DNA of 64,000 nucleotides from DATGMP01 sp035293565. GTDB lineage: Bacteria; Pseudomonadota; Alphaproteobacteria; BOG-932; Roseiterribacteraceae. Both the position numbers and the translations under genes were made by a program. Below the pieces are notes generated by a model. That model was not told the origin of the DNA and ran no database searches. It saw only the letters and a program-made list of their open reading frames with translations. Where the stretch lies: positions 1 to 64,000 of the forward strand of contig DATGMP010000125.1 in assembly GCA_035293565.1 (NCBI GenBank), read 5' to 3'. Positions 25,879 through 33,579 of the stretch are shown here, piece by piece; position 1 is the first letter of the stretch, and each line of letters starts with the position of its first letter.

Positions 25879-27870
25879 ATGAGCGTGTTGAAAGAGATTC
25901 CGTTGAGCAAGTTGGTGCCCTCGGCGGCGAACGTCCGCAAGACCGGGGGTGAGGTCGGCCTGGAAGAGCTTGCGGCGAGCATCGCCGCGCATGGGCTTCT
26001 GCAAAACCTGCCGGTCCGGTCGGTACTGAACGAGGCGGGCGCGGAGACCGGCAAGTTCGAGGTCGTGGCGGGCGGGCGGCGCTTCGCGGCACTCAAGCTT
26101 CTGGCGAAGCGGAAGCGGATCGCCAAGGGTGCGCCGGTGGCCTGCAACGTGCTGGTGGACGGCGATCCGGTCGAGATCAGCTTGGCCGAGAACGTGACCC
26201 AGCTTCCGATGCATCCGGCCGACCAATACGAAGCCTTCGAACGGTTGCGCCGCGAACAAGGTCTGACCGCCGACGACATCGCAGCGCGGTTCGGCCTCAC
26301 CGCCGCAGCAGTCAGGCAACGCATGAAGTTGGGCGCCGTCAGCCCGGCGCTCATGCAGGTCTATCGCGACGGCGACATGAATCTGGAGCAATTGATGGCC
26401 TTCACCATCACTGACGATCATACACGTCAGGAACGGGTCTGGTCGGAATTGTCCTGGAACAAGAGCCGTGATGCGATTCGGACGGCGCTGACCGAGGGGC
26501 AGGTTTCGGCGACCGACCGTCGCGCAATCTTCGTCGGCGCGGAGGCCTACGAGGCGGCCGGCGGCATCATCACGCGCGATCTGTTCGACGAAGCGCATGG
26601 CGGCTTCTTCGCCGATCCCGAATTGCTGGACCGGTTGGTCCGCGAGAAGCTGGAGGCGGAAGCACAGGAGATGGCGGCCGAAGGCTGGAAATGGGTCGTG
26701 GTCGCGCCCGAGTTCAACTACACGCTGGCGGTCGGGATGCGGCGGGTGTACCCGAGTCCGGTTCCGCTGACCGGCGAAGAACAGGCGCGCCTCGATGCCC
26801 TGGAGGCCGAATACGAGACGCTATCCGTCCAGCATGACGGCGAGGCCGCTACCCCCGAGATCGAGGCGGAGTTCGACCGGATCGACGCCGAAATCGAGAA
26901 GCTCCGCGATCGGCAGGTTTACGGCCCAGATGACGTTGCGAGCGCCGGTGCCTTCGTTGCCCTCGGCTATGACGGCGCGACCCGCATCGAGCGCGGCTAT
27001 GTCCGTCCCGAAGATGAACCGGCCGAGCCTGAGCCAGTCGACGGCGAAGCGCATGGCGCAACGGACCTTCCGGCCCACGCGGGCGATGAACCCGATGTCG
27101 GCGAGTCCGAAGCGGATCCCGCCGAAGACGAGGACGATGGCCACGCCGCCTTGTCGGATCGGTTGATCGAGGAACTGACCTACCACAAGACGGCGGCCTT
27201 GCAGGACCACCTCGCCGATAATCCCGATGTGGCGCTTGCCGCTGTCGTGCACGCGCTGGCCGTGCCGGTCTTCTATGGCCGGGGCTACAATCCGGTAACG
27301 TGCCTCAAGATCGAGGCCTCCCCGCTGGAATTCGGGAGCGGCATCGGTCAGGGCCGGGCCGCGCAAGCGGTCATGGACCGGCTAGGCCAATGGGCGGCCA
27401 AGCTGCCAAGGACCAGCGGCGATCTATGGGACTGGATCAGCACTCAGGACCGCGAAACGTTGCTGTCCCTTCTGGCCTACTGCGCGGGGCGAACCGTCTT
27501 TGCTGTCCTGCAACCCTGGAACCGGGAACCCAAGCGGCTCGCCCACGCCGAGAGCTTGGCGCAGGCGGTCGAGCTCGACATGACCGCGTATTGGCGACCG
27601 ACCGTGAGCACCTATTTTGGCCGCGTCACCAAGGCGGCGATCCTGGAGGCGGTTCGCGAGGCCGTGTCGTCGGACGCTGCCGACAACATGGCGCGCATGA
27701 AGAAGCAGGAGATGGCGGAAGGTGCTGAAATCCTGCTCGCCGGAACCGGGTGGCTGCCCGCCATCCTGCGGACCTCGCCGAAACCCGAGCTCGAGCGGAC
27801 CCCAGATAACGCGGTCGAGTCAGAGACGATCGAGGCGGATAGCGACCATCCCGCACTCGCCGCCGAATAG
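25879..27870 (+). CDS. ParB/RepB/Spo0J-family protein of the ICE
   Basis: The product is 663 aa. Residues ~5-95 form the ParB N-terminal CTPase-type domain (IPLSKLVPSAANVRKTGGEV, VVAGGRRFAALKLLA), followed by the HTH region with QLPMHPADQYEAFERLRREQ and RFGLTAAAVRQRMKLGAVSP. The remaining ~400 residues form the large C-terminal part with an acidic middle (DEPAEPEPVDGEAHGATD). GGAGG lies before ATG. In ICEs and plasmids such long ParB-like proteins may act in partition, regulation or anti-restriction rather than classical segregation, and no parA is adjacent. It is preceded by the structured leader at 25642-25850. Confidence 0.92.
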   Translation: MSVLKEIPLSKLVPSAANVRKTGGEVGLEELAASIAAHGLLQNLPVRSVLNEAGAETGKFEVVAGGRRFAALKLLAKRKRIAKGAPVACNVLVDGDPVEISLAENVTQLPMHPADQYEAFERLRREQGLTADDIAARFGLTAAAVRQRMKLGAVSPALMQVYRDGDMNLEQLMAFTITDDHTRQERVWSELSWNKSRDAIRTALTEGQVSATDRRAIFVGAEAYEAAGGIITRDLFDEAHGGFFADPELLDRLVREKLEAEAQEMAAEGWKWVVVAPEFNYTLAVGMRRVYPSPVPLTGEEQARLDALEAEYETLSVQHDGEAATPEIEAEFDRIDAEIEKLRDRQVYGPDDVASAGAFVALGYDGATRIERGYVRPEDEPAEPEPVDGEAHGATDLPAHAGDEPDVGESEADPAEDEDDGHAALSDRLIEELTYHKTAALQDHLADNPDVALAAVVHALAVPVFYGRGYNPVTCLKIEASPLEFGSGIGQGRAAQAVMDRLGQWAAKLPRTSGDLWDWISTQDRETLLSLLAYCAGRTVFAVLQPWNREPKRLAHAESLAQAVELDMTAYWRPTVSTYFGRVTKAAILEAVREAVSSDAADNMARMKKQEMAEGAEILLAGTGWLPAILRTSPKPELERTPDNAVESETIEADSDHPALAAE

Positions 27871-27876
27871 AGCATC

Positions 27877-27906
27877 GGTACGGGCCGCCGTTTGGCGGCC
27901 CGTACC
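27877..27906 (+). terminator. Perfect 13-bp hairpin after the ParB-like gene
   Basis: GGTACGGGCCGCC and GGCGGCCCGTACC pair perfectly around a GTTT loop, 7 nt past the stop. No U-tract follows, so it may stabilise the message end rather than terminate. The GTACGGGCC motif recurs in the 34-nt repeats at 28633 and 29888. Confidence 0.6.
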
Positions 27907-27946
27907 ATCTCCATGTTTGTGACGATCCGAGAATTTGGAGTTCACC

Positions 27947-28354
27947 ATGCCCATCATTCGTCAAAAGAGAATCACGCGAGACGACCTTCGGGCGCATCCG
28001 AGCCATCTCTATGTCTTCGGCGACAACGAGGCCCGGATCGGCTATGGCGGTCAGGCCGCCGCGATGCGCGGCGAGCCGAACGCGATCGGCGTCCGAACCA
28101 AGCGCGCGCCTGGACGCCGGCCTGAGGATTATTGGACCGATCGCCGGTACGACGATTGCCGCCGGATGATCGACGAGGATCTGCGGCCCGTTTTCGCGGC
28201 GCTCAAAAGTGGCCGAACCATCGTGATCCCCGAGGACGGGCTCGGGACGGGAATGTCGGCATTGCCGGAGCGCGCACCGCGCGTCTTCGCGTACCTGACC
28301 GAGCAATTGCAGCGCCTTGAAATGGAGGCGAATGCGTCCGCGCCGCACGATTGA
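27947..28354 (+). CDS. Small DUF7831-like protein (VFGDN...GGQA motif)
   Basis: The product is 135 aa, starting at ATG 27947 with TTTGGAG upstream. It carries LYVFGDNEARIGYGGQAAAM then RGEPNAIGVRTKRAPG and IVIPEDGLGTGMSALPERAP. The GDN...GGQA and GLGTG-x-A patterns are those of a family of small uncharacterised proteins found in phages and mobile elements that resembles macro-like nucleotide-binding folds. It lies between the ParB-like and DUF736 genes in the accessory part of the element. Function is unknown; counter-defence or nucleotide-signal handling is speculative. Confidence 0.7.
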   Translation: MPIIRQKRITRDDLRAHPSHLYVFGDNEARIGYGGQAAAMRGEPNAIGVRTKRAPGRRPEDYWTDRRYDDCRRMIDEDLRPVFAALKSGRTIVIPEDGLGTGMSALPERAPRVFAYLTEQLQRLEMEANASAPHD

Positions 28355-28632
28355 AATTACCGCCGCCTAGGCAGCGACCCGACTCCCACGTCCTTCGCGT
28401 CCTGTCCAGAATCGCGGATCATTTTCTTGCGTCACTCATCCGTGGTGAGATCGGGCCGCGCTCATCCGCGGCGCCGATCTGTAGTCTCAATTGCGCCGCG
28501 CGCAGCTTCGGTCAAATCGGCGAAGCCGGTGGCGAAACGCCATGGAATTTGACGGAAGCGAGCACGGCGGAATGCAGGGTTCGCCATCGGCATAAGAATT
28601 GTTTGACGTTTTGACTGACCCGACGATGCACG

Positions 28633-28666
28633 CCCGGCCCGTACCGGTGGGATCGGGCCGACATTT
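28633..28666 (-). repeat. 34-nt perfect inverted repeat, left copy
   Basis: Identical, in reverse complement, to 29888-29921. It contains CGGCCC...GGGCCG as a 6-bp stem and the dyad ACCGGT. It lies downstream of the DUF736 pseudogene at nearly the same distance (164 nt) as the right copy lies downstream of live DUF736 (176 nt). Confidence 0.9.
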
Positions 28667-28830
28667 GCGTCGGAGCTGACAATCCCAACATTCCCGCGTT
28701 GGTGCCGGTGGCGGCAGCTTACCCGGCATCGCGACGGTAACGGTCCTGGAATGGGACCTGACACTTGGCGCTCTTGCTACATCGATCAGCGGATTCGCGG
28801 GGTCCCGATGGCGAGGCTGCCGATTCGTCG

Positions 28831-29120
28831 GTTGCCGTTGGCACGAGTCCAGATGAGCGAGGTGTCCGTCTCGCTGTCGGTCTCGGCCACGCCGGCGCAA
28901 TGCTTCGGAGACTCGGATCGCCGAGATTGACCGAAGCAGTCGCAACGTGCCGCGCAAACTTTCGTCCACGTCGCACCGATTTCCGCAATGGGCAACGATG
29001 GATAAGCCGGGATCCGTCATCGCCTTCCTACGCCGCGCTTAACGGCCTCGACGCAGACTGCCGGTTTCGGGTGTCCCGGTGCCGCCGCAGCACTCTTGGC
29101 GGAAACCGATCGGCTGCCAT
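28831..29120 (-). pseudogene. Decayed inverted copy of the DUF736 gene
   Basis: On the minus strand GGAGACATGGCAGCCGAT resembles the start of live DUF736 (GGAGTTTCATCATGGCAACC). Further in, CGGAAATCGG (AEIGATW, compare AEIGAAW), a CGGTCAATCTCGGCGATCC stretch (compare SVKLDDP) and CTCATCTGGACTCGTGCC (SLIWTRANGN, compare ALIWSRPNGN) align in order. The frame shifts several times, a TAG interrupts the first part, and the final stop is lost (CGA for TGA). It is arranged head-to-head with the live gene at 29400-29711. Confidence 0.75.
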
Positions 29121-29217
29121 GTCTCCTTCCGCGTTTTAGGCCAAGGCGCCCCGTGCGGCCTTCGATGGACTGATCTGGCCGAGGGTAAGGGTGTTGCCCC
29201 GATCGCCTGCCCGCAAC

Positions 29218-29289
29218 GACCGGCCGCCGGCTTTTTTCCGCCGCCGCAAGCGGCTTTGCATCGCGAGGCAAAAAAGCCGGCGGCCGGTC
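29218..29289. repeat. Perfect 20-bp inverted repeat at the centre of the large palindrome
   Basis: Arms 29218-29237 (starting GACCGGCCGCC and ending TTTTTT) and 29270-29289 are exact reverse complements, separated by 32 nt that contain a smaller CCGC...GCGG hairpin. It is the midpoint of a palindrome spanning both DUF736 copies. The arm beginning or ending with six T/A could also act as a two-way terminator. Confidence 0.92.
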
Positions 29290-29399
29290 ATCCTCCGCTG
29301 ACGCTTCGGCCGCAAGCGGTGCGGGTCGATCGCCCCTCGGCCTCTTGATCGCCATCAAGGCCGCACGGGGCGGCCTGGCACATCGGAAGGAGTTTCATC

Positions 29400-29711
29400 A
29401 TGGCAACCATCGGCACCTTCACCAAGAGCGACAACGGCTACACGGGTTCGGTTCGGACACTGACGGTCAACGCCAAAGCCCGCATCACGCCGGTCGAGCG
29501 GAAGGAGAAGGACAAGGCTCCCGACTACCGCGTCTTCGCCGGCACCGCGGAAATCGGCGCGGCGTGGAAGAAGACCTCGGAGGCGGGCCGCGAGTACGTC
29601 TCGGTCAAACTCGACGATCCCAGCTTCCCGGCGCCGATCTTCGCCAGCCTGGTCCAGCTCGAAGGCGAGGAGGATTACGCACTGATCTGGTCCCGTCCCA
29701 ACGGCAACTGA
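29400..29711 (+). CDS. DUF736 family protein
   Basis: The product is 103 aa. It reads MATIGTFTKSDNGYTGSVRT, then PDYRVFAGTAEIGAAWKKTS and VSVKLDDPSFPAPIFASLVQ, ending YALIWSRPNGN. DUF736 proteins are small, basic-to-neutral, highly expressed proteins found almost only on alphaproteobacterial ICEs and plasmids near DUF932 and ParB genes; no biochemical function is established. AAGGAG precedes the ATG. It lies on the right arm of an imperfect palindrome whose left arm carries a decayed copy. Confidence 0.95.
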   Translation: MATIGTFTKSDNGYTGSVRTLTVNAKARITPVERKEKDKAPDYRVFAGTAEIGAAWKKTSEAGREYVSVKLDDPSFPAPIFASLVQLEGEEDYALIWSRPNGN

Positions 29712-29887
29712 CGGAAATCGCGGCGCCCCAGCGCTGGGGCGCCGCGCCATCTGAAGGCGGATGTTTCAAGAGCATCAGGCTTCAGGTCCAGCTCCCGGAC
29801 CGTCTTTCCATCGCGACGTATTGGAAACAGGCCGCCAGCTGACGGTGGTCCCAATGCGGGGAGTGTCTGGATTGGCAGCCCCCGGCG

Positions 29888-29921
29888 AAATGTCGGCCCG
29901 ATCCCACCGGTACGGGCCGGG
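29888..29921 (+). repeat. 34-nt perfect inverted repeat, right copy
   Basis: Exact reverse complement of 28633-28666. It stands between DUF736 and the DUF932 leader. The flanking sequence outside the 34 nt is recognisably related in both copies but diverged, so this block is unusually well kept. Confidence 0.9.
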
Positions 29922-29989
29922 AGCGCGGACCTCATGCGGATGCCGATCGGGGCTGATCCATCTCCGCCCGACGTCCAACAATTGCATGA

Positions 29990-30193
29990 GGGGGAAAGAG
30001 GGCTTCGCGCCTCTCTCCCCCGCGAGAACCGCCTGTGCAGGGCAGGGCCGCGCACCCGCGCAAGGCTGATCACAATCGAATCGACTCCGTCCGCATCAGC
30101 CTCGCTTGCACGCAGCCCGGCCCCGCGCGCCGGTTCTCGCCCCCCTCTCACCCACCGCTCTCGCGGCCCCGGGAAGCAGCGCGGGCTGCTTCC
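29990..30193 (+). promoter_or_regulatory. Structured leader, copy 2 (before the DUF932 gene)
   Basis: Same plan as copy 1: GGGGGAAAGAGG/CCTCTCTCCCCC with the same internal A-C mismatch (29990-30021); long imperfect inverted repeat (arms about 30022-30072 and 30095-30140, GCGAGAACCG pairing with CGGTTCTCGC); and a final 9-bp stem GGAAGCAGC/GCTGCTTCC (30172-30193). The gene starts 28 nt later, as in copy 1. Where copy 1 differs in one arm the other arm also differs. Confidence 0.7.
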
Positions 30194-30220
30194 GCGTAAC
30201 CATTGAGAGGAGATCAAGCG

Positions 30221-31405
30221 ATGAATACCGAGACTGTGGAAAGGACGGGGCCGTTCAAGGTGGACGTCTCGCGCGGCGAGCGGGTCGGGCGCGTGTCGTC
30301 GGAATGGTTCTCGCGGCCGGCCGACGAACGATATTTGAGCCTGTCGGATTTGTTCGCATCGGTGAAGGGACGGACGGATCGCTCGCGGACCCAAATCGTC
30401 GAAAGCCGGGCGGTGCAGGTCGAGGCGAGCCGCCACGACAGCGAGTCGTTGCTGTTGGCATTGCCGGGCCGCGACCAACCGGCGGCCCCGACGCATTGGA
30501 GCTTCGGCCAGCTCTGCGCCTTGGTCGGCGCGCCTTCGGGATATCTGCGCCAGCTTCCGGCTCCGCTGGCGGGGATCAATCTGCAATACGGGCTCACCCA
30601 TCACCGCGCCGAGCAGGTGAAGACGCTGGAGATCGAGAACGGACGCGTCGAGCTTCGCGCGGTCACCGGGCCGGATTACGGCCGCATCTACGATCACGAG
30701 CTTGTGTCGGCAGTGATGCGGATCGCGGGGAATGGCACCGGCGACACGCGATGGAAAGTGCCTGGGACGCTCGATTGGTCCTCGATGACCTACAACCCGC
30801 ATATCGACATCACGGCCGAAACGACGACGCTCTATGCGTCGGACCGCGACGTGTTCCTGTTTCTGGTCGACGATACGCATCCGATCGAGGCGGGATATCT
30901 CCCGGACGGTTCGCCGGATCTGTATTTCCGGGGCTTCTATTGCTGGAACAGCGAGGTCGGATCGAAAACGCTGGGGATTGCGAGCTTCTATCTCCGCGCC
31001 GTGTGCCAGAACCGCAACCTCTGGGGCGTTGAGGGCTTCGAGGAAATCACGATCCGGCATTCAAAATATGCCGCTTCGCGCTTTGCCCATGAAGCGGCTC
31101 CGGCGCTGGAGAGTTTCGCGACCAGCAGCCCCGCGCCGTTCATCGCCGGGATCAAGGCCGCACGGGAGCGGATAGTCGCCCGTACGGACGACGAGCGCAC
31201 GGAATTCCTGACCAAGCGCGCCGGATTCGGACGCGCGGAGTCGGCGAAGATCGTCGATACGGTGTTGCGCGAGGAGGGCAGAGCACCGGAATCGATCTTC
31301 GATTTCGTCCAGGGGATCACCGCCGTCGCGCGCGGCAAGGAGCACCAGGATTCCCGGCTGGAGATGGAGCAGCGCGCCAAGCGGTTGCTCGATCGCGCGG
31401 CGTAA
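30221..31405 (+). CDS. DUF932 domain protein
   Basis: The product is 394 aa, starting at ATG 30221 (MNTETVERTG) with GAGAGGAG upstream. DUF932 proteins, related to phage/plasmid LGT_TIGR03299 proteins, occur on mobile elements. Recognisable parts are WSFGQLCALVGAPSGYLRQL, VTGPDYGRIYDHELVSAVMR, YASDRDVFLFLVDDTHPIEA and RGFYCWNSEVGSKTLGIASF, then NRNLWGVEGFEEITIRHSKY. The C-terminus is helical and basic. Molecular function is not established; early expression in recipients or counter-defence has been suggested for similar leading-region genes. Preceded by structured leader copy 2 and followed by a GACCCGC/GCGGGTC hairpin. Confidence 0.93.
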   Translation: MNTETVERTGPFKVDVSRGERVGRVSSEWFSRPADERYLSLSDLFASVKGRTDRSRTQIVESRAVQVEASRHDSESLLLALPGRDQPAAPTHWSFGQLCALVGAPSGYLRQLPAPLAGINLQYGLTHHRAEQVKTLEIENGRVELRAVTGPDYGRIYDHELVSAVMRIAGNGTGDTRWKVPGTLDWSSMTYNPHIDITAETTTLYASDRDVFLFLVDDTHPIEAGYLPDGSPDLYFRGFYCWNSEVGSKTLGIASFYLRAVCQNRNLWGVEGFEEITIRHSKYAASRFAHEAAPALESFATSSPAPFIAGIKAARERIVARTDDERTEFLTKRAGFGRAESAKIVDTVLREEGRAPESIFDFVQGITAVARGKEHQDSRLEMEQRAKRLLDRAA

Positions 31406-31414
31406 CTGGTTAAC

Positions 31415-31442
31415 GACCCGCTCCGATCCACCGGGGCGGGTC
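31415..31442 (+). terminator. Hairpin after the DUF932 gene
   Basis: GACCCGC and GCGGGTC pair with a 14-nt loop, 9 nt past the stop. No clear U-tract, so termination is likely but not certain. Confidence 0.45.
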
Positions 31443-31455
31443 GGACCTGCCTCAA

Positions 31456-31499
31456 AATTCGTGCGCCGCGCAGGGCGCGGCGCGGCAGCACCACGAATT
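31456..31499. repeat. Nested inverted repeat (cruciform-like)
   Basis: Outer arms AATTCGTG (31456-31463) and CACGAATT (31492-31499) enclose a perfect 9-bp hairpin GCGCCGCGC-AGG-GCGCGGCGC (31463-31483). It lies 100 nt before the zinc-finger/Vsr-like gene. Confidence 0.7.
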
Positions 31500-31598
31500 C
31501 TGTTTCGAAGAATCGAGTTTCAGCTAAAGATTCACCGCAGCCATTCGTTTATGACTAGGCTTGCGTTCTAGTGTTTTAGCGACAACGCCATCGCAACG

Positions 31599-33362
31599 AT
31601 GCAAGAGCCGTTTTCAAATCTTCCTGCCACGCAGGCCGAGGCCAGGAAGCGCGGGTTCAATCGCTTCTTCACCGGAGTGCCATGCCTGCACGGACATGTT
31701 GCCCCGCGCTATGTTAGCACGACGAATTGCATCGCGTGCCAGGTGGAACATGCCCGCCGCAACGGCGGGTGGAAGGCCCGTCCGGATAAAGCGGAATACC
31801 TCGCTCGTGCCCGCAAGCTCATCGTAGAAAGGGGTGGCGCGCTGCTCTCGAGTTCGTATGTGTCGGCGAAATCCGATCTGGCCGCGCGCTGCGCGTATGG
31901 GCACGAATTCTCGATCAACTATGACAATCTGAAGCATGGCAGATGGTGCGGGGCGTGCAAAACACAGAACCACGTCATCCGCATGGCCGCCAAATTTCGG
32001 ACGGTCGAGGAACTTGGCACCTTCGCCAGCCGTGTGCATGGCGGCGATTGCTTGGCAACTAGGCCGGTTGGCGTCCTGACCAAGGTGCTTTGGAAGTGTC
32101 GGATCGGCGACCACCCGCCGTTTCTAGCGACGTCGTCACGTGTCATGGCCCGCGAGAAGGGGACGTGGTGTCCGGCGTGCGATACCGAGCGGCGGCGTCG
32201 CAATCCGCCGAACCCGCCGCTGCCAATAGACCGAGTCGAAAAGTATGTAACGCAGAAAGGCGGCACGATTCTAGTAATTCTCGGCGACGGTTTGTGGAAG
32301 GGCGGACGAACCCGGTTACGGCTGCAATGCGCGCGCGGTCACCATTGGACGACTACGGCGAGCAGCCTCGTTCACAGCCATAGCTGGTGCAACGGAGGAT
32401 GCCAGTCCCGTTTCGGCGAACGCATCACGCGGGCGATCCTGGAGACAACTTTCGCCGCCGAGTTTCCACAGGTTAGCCCGGCATGGATGCCGCGCGGACC
32501 GTCAGACAAACACCGACTGACCCTCGACGGGTATAATGACGATCTTAAGCTCGCTTTCGAATATCAAGGGCCGCATCATGACCGCCCGGAAGTGATAGAA
32601 ACCGATCGGGCAAAGCAGGCTGCATGCCGCAAGCATGGTGTACGCCTGCTAGTGGTGGCCGGGATCAAGCAGCCATTTCCTGCCGAACGCGTCCTCGCGC
32701 AAGTTAGGGCGGCAATGCGCGCTGCCGCCATAGGCAAGCGGCCCAAGCTTCCAGCCCACGATCTATTCGAACATGAGCTCAAAGAATTGCGGTGTCTGGC
32801 TGAGAAGAAGGGCGGGCAGTGTCTTGCGACGGTGTTTCGGGGATGGGACTCGCAATACGAATGGACGTGCTCAAATCCGAGCCATCCGCCGTGGGCCGCA
32901 ACCCGATACCAGATCAGAAGTGCCGGTTCCTGGTGTGGCCACTGCGCCGGAAATGGCCGACTCGGCATCGACGGGCTGCGACGGTGGGGTCTCGACAACG
33001 GTCTGGGGCTGATCGATACGGAATATGGCAATGCCGGGTCCTTATACGACTGGCGGTGTCTGAGGGCGGGACATACGATCCGGCGCAGCAGGGGTAATAT
33101 TCAGCAATCGCTCAGGAAGGGCTACCCTGCTTGCACGAAATGCGGTCCGGGCACGGGCGTAAGCGCGAACGTCCGGACCCAGCGCGCGAACGATTTCGCG
33201 AAAGCGATGTTGCCGATCATCATGGACCTCAAGTGCAAAGGTTTCGCATCCTTTGAAGCACTCGCTACTCAACTAAACGAAACGGGAGTCGCGACCTCGC
33301 GCGGACTCTGCTGGTACGCATCAACGGTAAGAAACGTGATGGCGCGGTCGGGCGGCGAGTAG
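31599..33362 (+). CDS. Multi-zinc-finger protein with Vsr-like nuclease core and recombinase-like tail
   Basis: The product is 587 aa. It opens with FNRFFTGVPCLHGHVAPRYV then CIACQ, a zinc module common in phage homing endonucleases. Repeated treble-clef units follow: GGALLSSSYVSAKSDLAARC-YGHEF-WCGAC; KCRIGDHPPF-WCPAC; LQCARGHHW-CNGGC. Residues ~300-370 form a Vsr/PD-(D/E)XK-like core with HRLTLDGYNDDLKLAFEYQG and HHDRPEVIETDRAKQAACRK. Two more zinc units follow (WTCSNPSHPPW-WCGHC; WRCLRAGH-CTKCG). The tail GFASFEALATQLNETGVATS then RGLCWYASTVRNVMAR matches the Recombinase-domain repeat of large serine recombinases, but no catalytic serine domain is present. Probable solitary DNA endonuclease; homing or defence use is open. 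Confidence 0.72.
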   Translation: MQEPFSNLPATQAEARKRGFNRFFTGVPCLHGHVAPRYVSTTNCIACQVEHARRNGGWKARPDKAEYLARARKLIVERGGALLSSSYVSAKSDLAARCAYGHEFSINYDNLKHGRWCGACKTQNHVIRMAAKFRTVEELGTFASRVHGGDCLATRPVGVLTKVLWKCRIGDHPPFLATSSRVMAREKGTWCPACDTERRRRNPPNPPLPIDRVEKYVTQKGGTILVILGDGLWKGGRTRLRLQCARGHHWTTTASSLVHSHSWCNGGCQSRFGERITRAILETTFAAEFPQVSPAWMPRGPSDKHRLTLDGYNDDLKLAFEYQGPHHDRPEVIETDRAKQAACRKHGVRLLVVAGIKQPFPAERVLAQVRAAMRAAAIGKRPKLPAHDLFEHELKELRCLAEKKGGQCLATVFRGWDSQYEWTCSNPSHPPWAATRYQIRSAGSWCGHCAGNGRLGIDGLRRWGLDNGLGLIDTEYGNAGSLYDWRCLRAGHTIRRSRGNIQQSLRKGYPACTKCGPGTGVSANVRTQRANDFAKAMLPIIMDLKCKGFASFEALATQLNETGVATSRGLCWYASTVRNVMARSGGE

Positions 33363-33579
33363 AGGTCGAACTCGATCAGATCGAGCGCCCGCCGAAAGCG
33401 AAGCAGTAGGCCGTCGAACCCGTCGGCGACAGGCCTTGCACGTCTTTGCGACGAGCCAAACGCGCTCACGTTATTGGATAGCACTGGCAGGTTCCTGGCT
33501 CTTTTGCCCCTTCATGAGGGCGATTTGACGGCGCCGGATGCGCGGCTATAGCCTCGGTCTTTCAATCGGGGGTGGGGTC

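Noticed and set aside
28351..28830. Several short frames between the DUF7831-like gene and the DUF736 pseudogene
   Set aside because: None has a ribosome-binding site or recognisable product; part of the stretch is the outer left arm of the palindrome.
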